Source: Bathynomus jamesi
Lineage: Eukaryota > Arthropoda > Malacostraca > Isopoda > Cirolanidae
NCBI GenBank assembly: GCA_023014485.1
Contig: JAJOZX010001077.1
Span: 434,001 to 498,000 of the forward strand
Direction: 5' to 3'
DNA: 64,000 nucleotides
Under the pieces are notes generated by a model. That model saw only the letters and a list, made by a program, of their open reading frames with translations. It was not told where the DNA came from and did no database searches. The position numbers and the translations under genes are program-made. Positions within the stretch are counted from its first letter, which is position 1. Each line of letters begins with the position of its first letter. This document shows, piece after piece, positions 56,280 to 64,000 of this stretch.

Positions 56280-57320
56280 ATAGCGGCAGGACATTGATTA
56301 CAACAATTTTTGACAACATTCAATTACGATCTTTTCAAAGTATTTTTGTAAATGTCTAAATTGTAGAGTGCACGAGGGTGTCTTCGCTTTCACATCGTGA
56401 TCAGTGTTCTTTTTTTTATTGTTATTTCTAACTTTTCTACTTCCTTCTTGGGCTAACCTAGAGTGGATCTTAGGGTCTTTGTTAGCCTGTAACTCCGTAA
56501 CATCTTCCATCAAGTGTTCAGTTGGATTCAAATTGGGAGATCAGGTCAGGCCAGCCAATCCAGAATTTCGGGACGTGTATTTGGGATCGTTTTCATGCTG
56601 AGAGACTCAGTCCTTACCAAACATAGCGTATACACCTAAAAGCATCGTTTCCTGGAAGATCTGGATGGGCTGGTGATGCTGAAGGATCTTTTGAATGCAA
56701 CGAATCAGTTCAGTGCTCGTAGCTGAAAACCAAGGCCACGCCATAATCGATCCACCAATACTTTTACAATTTCAGCAATGCAGTCGGGATGGTATTCTTC
56801 ACTACCACCACGACGATACTATTCTCAGACATATTTCCCAGTATGTTGCACTTGTTCTCATCGGTCCAGAGCGAGCTCTCCCGTCCAGGCTTTTCATTCT
56901 TTGACACAACGCAATCGATGGTGTCGACTCTTGCCTGAGATCGTGGGTTTACAACGTGTAACGTGACATTCAGGTTTTCTAATATCAACGCACGCCTGAC
57001 AGTGCCGGAATAAAGAGAAATTTCGTGATGTTCCTCGAACTCAGCCCGGATCTGATTTGAAGATTTCCAACGGTCTTTCGGGGAATTTCGCTCCATGAAT
57101 CGCGTAGTACGTTGGTTCAGTTCTTTAGCCTGTTGGATCTTCGGCTTTTCAACGTTCTCAGATCGTTGCGACTTTGTATGATACCATAAGCGGTGGGTTT
57201 GAGCCCTTTCAACCAGGAAACTGCTCTTCGCAAAGAGAATGTTTCTAACGCAGAACCATATTTAATCTGGGATCTTCGAGTTTCCGATAAGTCTTTCCTT
57301 CCGCGTGCAGATGCCACATT
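56280..57320 (-). pseudogene. Tc1-like transposase, decayed full-length copy
   Basis: From 57317 down: MASARGRKDLSETRRSQI (start), WKSSNQIRAEFEEHHEISLY (second helix-turn-helix), ESSLWTDENKCNILGN (first catalytic Asp in LWTDE), HENDPKYTSRNSG (second block, QxNDPKHTS type) and SPNLNPTEHLMEDV (third, E). Stops and frame changes throughout. No terminal inverted repeats recognised. Confidence 0.75.
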
Positions 57321-57571
57321 TACTCACTAAAAGCGAACTATTCGAACCTCGATAGTGTTCCACTAAATAACTAGTAATATCTAATTTGAATGAAGGAAAT
57401 TAATGTATTAAACTTCTCAAAAGCAACCTCAAATTCTAACACAACAGAAAACAAAATATAATATCGAACACAAAATAAGACCATTTAGTTCAGTAACAAC
57501 CCCAGGTTATGAAAATGATTAACCATTACACCAATGAGCGGTTATACATTTACGTACTAAAAGAGGTCTTA
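57321..57571. other. spacer
   Basis: AT-rich, nothing recognised; ends in the target duplication TCTTACAC. Confidence 0.5.
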
Positions 57572-57579
57572 TCTTACAC

Positions 57580-57856
57580 CAGTGGTCCGAATTTTTTTTC
57601 AGTCGTGCCTTCCTTTATTACGTAAAAACCGACACCCCCATCCCCCGTTATTATGGGGACAGCCGCGCGCAGATTGGTAGTTAGTGATGCCAAGTTAGTG
57701 GTGAACACACGCAAGTAATATTGGGGACCAGAACGGTTCTTTTCGAATTAAAAGTATATTGATTCTTCCCTGCGTGTCAATATTTTCCCGTTCCATTTGA
57801 GTTGAGTAACTCTTCGCGCACGCCTTGGGGGACGCACCCTAGTTTGCGGACCACTG
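57580..57856. mobile_element. hAT MITE (277 bp)
   Basis: Ends CAGTGGTCCGAATTTTTTTT and the inverse TAGTTTGCGGACCACTG. Flanks TCTTACAC and TCCTACAC match at 7 of 8. Confidence 0.85.
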
Positions 57857-57864
57857 TCCTACAC

Positions 57865-58211
57865 TACTTCTACAATCCTCCCACAACTTCAGGTCAGCTG
57901 TACCATAAACAAAAGAGAAAAGATTGCTCTCAAATATAAGCTGTAGATCAAAGTCGTCAAGGCAAAATTAGGTGCGTGGTAAACTTAATAAACTTAAACT
58001 TAATATGTAGGTGGTTGTCAGGAGACTTACGCACGCGACTGTATATATACACACACACTGTTCTACTTTTTTATAGCGAAAACTGAATTTTAAAGTAGGA
58101 AATGACTGCTATCGTGTCGAGAAATATGAGAAATTAAGTTATTTTTGATGTCAAGGACCAGTCAACCATTTTTTGGCATATTGTATATATATATATATTT
58201 TTTTTTTAATT
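57865..58211. other. spacer with short CA and TA tracts
   Basis: Nothing else recognised. Confidence 0.5.
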
Positions 58212-58430
58212 TACTTGGCGTTGTTTAACCTCCTTCGCAACATCTAAGGTCATATGACGGAGGGGACCTACAGCTTTACGTGGGATCTGAACCACGGGTC
58301 GCTACATAATCTAGGCGCGGAGGACGGGTTCCCATCCAACAACTACCCAGACCCAATGTCGCTTAACTTCACTGATCTCCGGGAAGCGGTGTTACGACAT
58401 TGGCCACGACATGGCCGTTCTTTTTAATTT
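58212..58430 (-). mobile_element. 5S-headed SINE, best-kept copy
   Basis: Read on the minus strand: GTAACACCGCTTCCCGGAGA, TCAGTGAAGTTAAGCGACAT, TGGGTCTGGGTAGTTGTTGG, GACCCGTGGTTCAGATCCCA, CGTAAAGCTGTAGGTCCCCT and a GAAGGAGGTTAAACAACG tail. The first 85 or so bases follow 5S rRNA. Confidence 0.88.
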
Positions 58431-58889
58431 ACGATGTATGATGCATAAAAATGATATTCTTCCGAAACCTTTTTCACGCGTGTATGTGTAGCTTAGCAAC
58501 AAGACGCGTGATCGCATACATGCATGCATATATGTATGTATGTATGTATGTATATACACACCCAGATTCATAATTATAGTTGATAATATGTTCTTATTTA
58601 CAAACGCTTTTTCCTAAAATTAAATAAAGATTTAAAACAAAAAACGAAATTGTTTATTTAAAAAAAAAATAAAAAAAATAAAGCAAAGCAAAAGATTATT
58701 TACAGATTTTGTGTTAAGTGTTCAACTCGTGTCGTGACTGGGGTCGAAGACACGATGAAGCTTGGAATCGGTACAAATTGGGGAATAAACCAACCCAATT
58801 CCCCACCCGACCCCTCTCTCTCTCTCTCTCCGATACAAAAAGGAAGTGTTTGTTTAAATATTTTTTTTTATGGAGAATTTATCTAATTA
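58431..58889. other. spacer with (TATG)n and (CT)n
   Basis: (TATG)n at about 58528-58556 and (CT)n at 58811-58830. No gene. Confidence 0.5.
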
Positions 58890-59110
58890 TAGAGATTAGC
58901 CTAACTTACTGTATATAATATAGACTAGCCCATGATTATGGATTAGTCTATGATAGCCTAAGCTACTGTATATTATATAGCTTAGCCTATGAATATAGAT
59001 TAGTCTATGATAGGCTAAATTATATAATATAGGTTAGGCTATGATGATAGATTAGTCTATGATAGCCTAACTTATATTATATAGCTTAGCCTATGATTAC
59101 AGACTAGCCT
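58890..59110. repeat. Tandem repeat, about 52-bp unit, four units
   Basis: Each unit has GATTAGTCTATGATAGCCTA ... TATATTATATAGCTTAGCCT; the unit is itself partly palindromic. Confidence 0.85.
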
Positions 59111-59365
59111 TACCTATAACTATGAGTTAATGAATGACTTAAATAATTATTATAACCATTTATTCGAAGGCGTGAATAAATTAATTATTATAATAATTAT
59201 TATAATAAAATTTAGTATGTATTTATTTCATTATTTTGTCTTTTTAAATACACATAAACAATTCTACAGAGTTGAGAGCACAGACGTATATGGTATAGAA
59301 TATACGGGTGTGTAGGACCTAGCTTTAAAGATAGACCTCTTTCTGGCCGTAAAAACAGAGCTTAC
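59111..59365. other. spacer
   Basis: A short (TAAT)n-like run at 59180-59210. Nothing else recognised. Confidence 0.5.
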
Positions 59366-59933
59366 CGATATCTAGTCAGTCCACACTCGCATTATAACGT
59401 ACATAATTTCATACAAACGATTTGAAGAGAAAATTTTTAAGCCAATGAGAGCATAACGATTAGTTGAACCTCACGAGCCACTCAGATTTTGAGTGCAGCT
59501 TCACATATTTGGACTTACTGGCTTTGCATGCTAAAAAATTTTATGGCTGTGGTATTTTTGTAAATTTACGGTCTCCCTGGCATTTCCTCGACTCACAATT
59601 TAAGTGTACAAAATTATGTGTAACCGTGGGCAAAACTAGATATTGGTAGACTTTGATAAAAATTAATTCGTCTGTATATCAAAGCCTACCTAGATCTAGT
59701 CAGAACACGCTTGTACAAAATTTCTTACACGTTTGTCGTTTCGACGAAAAGCCATCCAGACAATTACTTTACAAAGTACCGCAACAATAAAAATTCAATA
59801 ATAAATTCAGCGAATTTAAACTCGCGAATTTGCACTCAGAATCTAAGTGGCTCGTGAGCTTAAAGTAAATGTTATGATCTCACTAGCTTAAAAGTTTTGT
59901 TCAAAATCATTTGTATGAAATTACAGTAAACCC

Positions 59934-60718
59934 TCGTCCAACGCGTGATTGTCCAGCGCAAATTTGCTTATCCGCGGAAAAATAAATGCGAACAATTATT
60001 TGCCGAAAGCGGAAAATTTGATTATTCACAATCCGCCAAACACGCTCTAATACAGTAGTACTGTACGCGTGCCAATGCGGGCTCTAGTGTTTTCTCCTAC
60101 ACTCTCCAACACTCCCGCATCTCCCTCCCTCTCATCCTTCGCATCACCCTTTGTCTCAGTCCCGCTAACGCGTTAAGTTCAGTGAAGTTGTGTTGGATTG
60201 TTTTTGTCGTATTTTGCCGTTGTTTTGCTATTACCCTTAGACAGCAGTATGGCACCAAAACGTAACGCATCCGCGAGTGATAGTGAAGAGAAGAAAAGTC
60301 GTAAGGTTATGACATTAGCGTTAGCCGAAAAAATAAAGATTCTAGATAAGTTGCGTAGTGGTATGAGCATAACATCACTTGGCCGCGAGTATCACGTGAA
60401 TAAGTCTACCATACGCACCATCCGAAAGAGTGAAGAAAAGATACGTGCTATTTTCATTTAATATATTTTTATTTATAATATGTAAATATCATTATGTTTA
60501 TGATTTTATTATATTCTTATTTCATATACAATATAGGTAAGAAAATTCATTTATGTGTGAATAAAAAATCTACGTATCTAAGTATTAATGGGAGACTTTA
60601 CGCGGCCGCGTTCACGTATCCCCATTTATCCCATAAGGTATTAAGTTTGTCCAACGCGGATTTACCTAACGCGCCGTTCTCGAGGAACCTAACCCCCGCG
60701 TTGGACGAGGGTTTACTG
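59934..60718 (+). mobile_element. Tigger/pogo-type element, internally deleted (785 bp)
   Basis: Ends CAGTAAACCCTCGTCCAACG and the inverse CGTTGGACGAGGGTTTACTG, with TA on both sides. Carries only the N-terminus of the transposase. Confidence 0.9.
60249..60461 (+). pseudogene. Tigger/pogo transposase N-terminal fragment
   Basis: MAPKRNASASDSEEKKSRK then LALAEKIKILDKLRSGMSIT and REYHVNKSTIRTIRKSEEKI: the pipsqueak/CENP-B-type helix-turn-helix that binds the element ends. The start codon at 60249 is preceded by a purine (CAGTATGG). After about 65 residues it runs into AT-rich non-coding sequence and stops; the CENP-B second domain and the DDE catalytic domain are deleted. Confidence 0.88.
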
Positions 60719-60763
60719 TATTTGCGAGTTATAATGCAATCGTGGACTGACTAGATATTGGTA

Positions 60764-60941
60764 TGTTTGGTGTACACTACGTCATGAATCTAATAAACAA
60801 ACCAATTTAGAACTCGAAATTATTCTGACGTTAAAAATTGTATACAAATAATAAATAATATTAAAAACATTAACTAGTGACGGTCGACAAAATAAATTTG
60901 GCACATCTGTCATTTTTTAATTTGGTTAAATATTGCAAAAA

Positions 60942-60944
<3 letters not shown>
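60764..60944. other. spacer
   Basis: Nothing recognised. Confidence 0.4.

Positions 60945-61028
<84 letters not shown>
60945..61028. repeat. (TA)n(GA)n compound microsatellite
   Basis: About 21 TA units then about 20 GA units. Confidence 0.95.
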
Positions 61029-61029
<1 letters not shown>

Positions 61030-61080
61030 TGTCCCATAAGTCCGGTGCCATCTACGAGACCGGACTTATGGGACACCGTG
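61029..61080. mobile_element. 52-bp minimal palindrome of the TACAGGGTG family
   Basis: GTGTCCCATAAGTCCGGTGC and ACCGGACTTATGGGACACCG are the two ends joined with only about 10 bases between them. The left TACA is lost in the GA tract. Confidence 0.8.
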
Positions 61081-61541
61081 TATATATATTTGGACACATT
61101 GTTTGTAGAATGAGTCTGGGAAAGGAAAGGCTTCAGTAGTTTCACAAAACACCTCTCCTCTACGAGCAGCTCGCGCCATCATTGCTAAATACATAGAAAA
61201 ATGGTCACGACCACTGGAAGCAACAACGCTCTCCATCATCATAATCGAATGAGGGGTCAAATTCATAATCATTTCCTTGCTCGTATCGTTTGTTTGCGCC
61301 GTAAACACTACTGGCTTTATGAGTCCGGGTGCATGGTTCATCAGGAGCACGATTCACCGCAAGCTAGTGTTTCCTCCAGAAGGGAACTCAAATGCACCTG
61401 TTCTAATAAACATTCATATCACCTCAGGCTTGCTCTACACAAACCGGACCAAAAACTCAGAATGTTTGCAGTTTCAAACTTTCTGTTTATACGATTAAAG
61501 TCCTAATACATTTTATTCTTGTATAATACTGACAAAATAAG

Positions 61542-61542
<1 letters not shown>
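61081..61542. other. unassigned region with overlapping open frames
   Basis: Minus-strand frames in this stretch are open (61066-61350, and a second frame with YGANKRYEQGNDYEFDPSFD). No domain recognised. Could be an exon or the remains of an unknown element; evidence is too weak for a gene call. Confidence 0.35.

Positions 61543-61578
<36 letters not shown>
61543..61578. repeat. (TA)n microsatellite
   Basis: About 18 TA units directly before the SINE. Confidence 0.95.
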
Positions 61579-61580
<2 letters not shown>

Positions 61581-61581
<1 letters not shown>

Positions 61582-61868
61582 ATGCGCCTCCGTGGTGTAG
61601 TGGTTAGCGTCGTTGACTACGGATCCATCGGCCCCGGGTTCGAGACCCGGTGACGGCAGCCGGCGCGCGGCAAAACCCAGCTGTTCATCCTTCCACACAC
61701 TAAAGAAAGTGGTTGGTAGATAAATGGGTACCCTGGGTGACCTAGTGGTTAAGACGCTGGGCTGCTGATGGGGCGTGGTTCGGATTCCACGTTAAACTGT
61801 AGGTCTAAGGTGGAGTGAAAAGCTTGACCTTCGTCAGAATGAACAATTCGGGCGGAAGGTAACCAAAG
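61581..61868 (+). mobile_element. Dimeric tRNA SINE
   Basis: GCCTCCGTGGTGTAGTGGTT, CCCCGGGTTCGAGACCCGGT, GGTGACCTAGTGGTTAAGAC, GTGGTTCGGATTCCACG and the GGGCGGAAGGTAACCAAAG tail, here joined straight to a LINE fragment. Confidence 0.9.
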
Positions 61869-62297
61869 ATATATGAGGAGAGTAAAACAGTAGATATTAT
61901 GTATTTCGATTTTCAAAAGGCGTTTCATAAAGTGCCACGTAGGAATCTTATTAGCTAAACTTCTTCATTCTCACGGAATTGATGGTAATGTTCTCAAATG
62001 GATCGAAAATTGGCTTAGCGGACGTGGACAAAGAGTGGTCATTCATGGTAAAGCGTCTAATTGGAGAAGTGTAACTAGCAGCGTGCCTCAAGGCTTAGTT
62101 TTAGGATCAGTTCTTTTTATTATTTACATCAGTGATACCGACATAGGAATTAAGAGTACAATTTAAAAATTTGCGAATGATACCAAAATGGACGGACGAA
62201 AAAAATCAGCGACGGAACGTTTGAAGATTCAAGATATTAATTAATAAATTATTAATTAATAATTTACTCAAGTAGGCAGAAATTTGGCAAATGAACT

Positions 62298-62531
62298 TTA
62301 ACCCTTTCACTACTGGCGTAGCTTGGAAGTGAATTATATGAATTTGAAATATAATACATATATCCCCCCCTTTTTCAACCCAAGAGGGTGGAAAGAGAGG
62401 GTTATACCCTTGGTTTATAAACTACACCCGGAGTTCAAAAAAAGATTAGGCGTTCGTTTATTTACCACACCCGGATCTGAGCGCAAATTGGACGTGTAGT
62501 TTATATGCCACAACCGGAGCGAAAGGGTTAA
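62298..62531. mobile_element. TTAA-flanked MITE (piggyBac type)
   Basis: TTAACCCTTTCACTACTGG at the left and GGAGCGAAAGGGTTAA at the right; TTAA duplicated (62298-62301 and 62528-62531). Interior repeats AACTACACCCGGAG/ACCACACCCGGAT. Removing it restores the LINE reading WQMNFN...MCKTLHIGG. Confidence 0.88.
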
Positions 62532-62782
62532 TATAGCTATGTGTAAAACGTTGCATATTGGTGGAAACAGTGTTAAAGTAGAGTATTCTATGGGCGACAA
62601 GAAGCTAACGAATGTTATGGAAAAAGAGATATTTAGGTACTATTGTTGCGAACACTTTTAAACCAAATAAGCAATGTATCGAAGCCATTAGAAAAGCAAA
62701 TAAAAATTTAGTATTTATTAGCATTATTAGCAATATTAGCAATATTAGCAATATTTATTAGCATTATTAGCAATTATTAGCA

Positions 62783-62850
62783 ATATTAGCATTATTCTTT
62801 TCGAACTTAAATTCAAATGAATTTAAGTTCGAAAAAAATAATGCTAATAT
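62783..62850. repeat. Local palindrome inside the LINE
   Basis: AATATTAGCATTATTCTTTT pairs with AAAAATAATGCTAATATT, and CGAACTTAAATTCAAATG is self-complementary with its neighbour. Next to a run of imperfect ATTAGCA repeats (62716-62795). Confidence 0.85.
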
Positions 62851-63440
62851 TATACAACTCCTTAGGACGCCCCCACCCGCAGTACTGCGTTCAGTTCTGG
62901 TCCCCATATTTACGATATGACAGAGAATGGAGAGTGCAGCTATGGCTAATTCCTAGACTTAGAAACAAATCGTACGTTGCTGCCCGTTCAGAAACCCTAA
63001 ATTTATTCTCGCTCGTAAAATGGCGTATTTGAGATTTAATCGAGTTGTTTAAAATAATTAAAGGTTTTGATAATATCGATGCCAAAAAATATTTCACCTT
63101 CAGAAATGTAGATAGAACTAACGGTAATGGTTTACTCATTAGAGCAAACATTTTAATTCTATTAAAGCTAAGCATTTGTTCTTCAATCGTATAGTTACTT
63201 CGTGGAATGGATTGCTAGCCAACGTAGTTCAAAGTAATTGGTTCGAATCATTTAGCAAAGAGACGAGATGCTTATCTCGTCTTAAATCCCGTTAGAAGCA
63301 TTTGTTAGCGGATAAAAGTATCTTAGAATTTTCATTCAAATCTTTCCCTTTGCCTTAAAATTTCTCCTTTTCTTTTAACCTCCGTTCTTAAAGGGTCGTG
63401 GGGACCAACCGGTCTGTTGTTGTTGTTGTTGTTGTTTGGT

Positions 63441-63721
63441 GTTCTTTGTATTCCTTTGTATCTTTGTCCATGCGCATATTAATCATCTGAATGCAAACTA
63501 ATTTACATAACGGGATATGCCCTTGGGCTTAATATTAACAAATGGATAATATTTGTTTATGCTTTGAATATTATAATAAAAATAAAGATAATTATATCCA
63601 AGATATTAGATTACCTCCACAAAAAAGCTTTTTCACTTACACGATTTTCACTCTAACTTATCGTAAATAATCAAATATTTAACAATAAGTATAACTTGTA
63701 CGTTTTGAATTTTAAGTAAGA

Positions 63722-63769
<48 letters not shown>

Positions 63770-64000
63770 ACAAGTACAAGAGGAAGCCTCAAAGACCTTT
63801 TGTTCCACTCGGGAAGGTTCCTGTTGTTAAGCTAGTGCAATTTTTAAATTATTCTAGTACTAGAAACTAAATAGAAAAGCATAAGGCTCTCTCTCCCCAC
63901 CCAACGCTCCCTTTCCGCCAAAGGCGGGTATGGAAAAAGGTTGAAAAAAATCCCTTGACCTTGGAAAAGTAGCCAAAGAAATTTTACAGGAAAGTAGCTC
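63441..64000. other. spacer with (TG)n(GA)n at 63721-63768
   Basis: No gene recognised up to the window end. Confidence 0.6.

Larger units (their letters stand above)
59366..60763. mobile_element. Fold-back element, right arm interrupted by a Tigger/pogo insertion
   Basis: Left arm CTAGTCAGTCCACACTCGCA ... GAACCTCACGAGCCACTCAG (59366-59502). Right arm CTAAGTGGCTCGTGAGCTTA ... GTATGAAATTA (59836-59931) continuing after the insert with TTGCGAGTTATAATGCAATC to 60763. A partial copy lies at 15597-15850. Confidence 0.78.
61880..63295 (+). pseudogene. CR1-like reverse transcriptase, broken
   Basis: In order: MYFDFQKAFHKVPRR (first catalytic Asp), HGIDGNVLKWIENWLSGRGQ, SVPQGLVLGSVLFIIYISD, KFANDTKMDG (FADD box, one Asp changed to Asn), WQMNFN, then after the MITE KTLHIGGNSVKVEYSMGDKK, YNSLGRPHPQYCVQFWSPYL, DLIELFKIIKGFDNIDAKKY, TSWNGLLANVVQSNWFESFS and a stop at about 63295. 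Several stops and frame changes. The Asp-to-Asn change alone would abolish activity. Confidence 0.88.
61870..63440 (+). mobile_element. CR1-like LINE, 5' truncated, with a TTAA MITE inside
   Basis: Reverse-transcriptase sequence from KTVDIMYFDFQKAFHKVPRR onward, a 3' UTR with GGGACCAACCGGTCTG and a (TTG)n tail at 63416-63437, which marks the 3' end. The MITE at 62298-62531 and a local palindrome at 62783-62850 break the coding text. Confidence 0.88.

Noticed and set aside
51395..64000. Mature TGF-beta ligand exon downstream of the prodomain exon
   Set aside because: I looked for the cysteine-knot pattern (WxxWIxxP, CxGxC) on the plus strand and found none; it probably lies outside the window.

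Overview
The window is animal nuclear DNA, most likely from a non-insect arthropod (crustacean or chelicerate; I cannot say which). The signs are AT-rich sequence, very dense (TA)n, (GA)n, (ATT)n and (CA)n microsatellites, short TTAGG/CCTAA-like runs, Tc1/mariner, pogo, hAT and jockey/CR1-type transposons typical of invertebrates, and SINEs built on tRNA and 5S rRNA heads. There are no bacterial operons, and nearly all long open frames are transposon remains or read through microsatellites.

Only two pieces look like host genes. At 1295-1975 (+) is the 3'-terminal exon of a 2',3'-cyclic-nucleotide 3'-phosphodiesterase-like 2H phosphoesterase, with both HxT motifs and a frame change inside a low-complexity insert. 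At 50633-51394 (+) is the first coding exon of a secreted TGF-beta family ligand (myoglianin/GDF8-11/activin-like prodomain). It has a TATA box, a signal peptide, a Gln/His-rich tract and a clean GTAAGT donor, but the signal peptide and the prodomain lie in different frames. The mature ligand exon is not in the window.

Layout. 1-280: 3' end of a jockey/CR1-like LINE. 1.3-2.0 kb: CNPase exon. 2.3-9.5 kb: fold-back elements, a decayed Tc1 element, SINEs and a non-autonomous hAT. 9.5-10.9 kb: a nearly intact DD37E mariner. 11-15 kb: AT-rich sequence with microsatellites and a LINE tail. 15.3-19.9 kb: an inverted duplication around a decayed LINE. 21.8-30.0 kb: the most informative block, a LINE interrupted by two hAT elements, the second of which holds a 590-bp palindrome and a 3.4-kb transposon whose transposase family I cannot name. 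30-36 kb: hAT MITEs, a 640-bp fold-back element, a composite hAT with tandem repeats, and SINEs. 36-44 kb: mostly featureless AT-rich DNA with SINEs. 44.7-47.8 kb: a cluster of TACAGGGTG-ended elements of the DD41D type. 48-50 kb: SINEs, a LINE piece and a hammerhead-like hairpin. 50.4-51.4 kb: TGF-beta exon. 51.6-61 kb: more MITEs, two decayed Tc1 copies, 5S-headed SINEs and a Tigger/pogo derivative. 61.6-63.4 kb: a SINE followed by a CR1-like LINE.

The genes do not form a pathway. The biology of the window is layered transposition: target-site duplications show the order of insertion, non-autonomous palindromes share termini with coding elements, and SINE families appear to share a body while differing in promoter head. 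Element names and boundaries come from reading termini, target-site duplications and translated motifs by eye; no database search was run.
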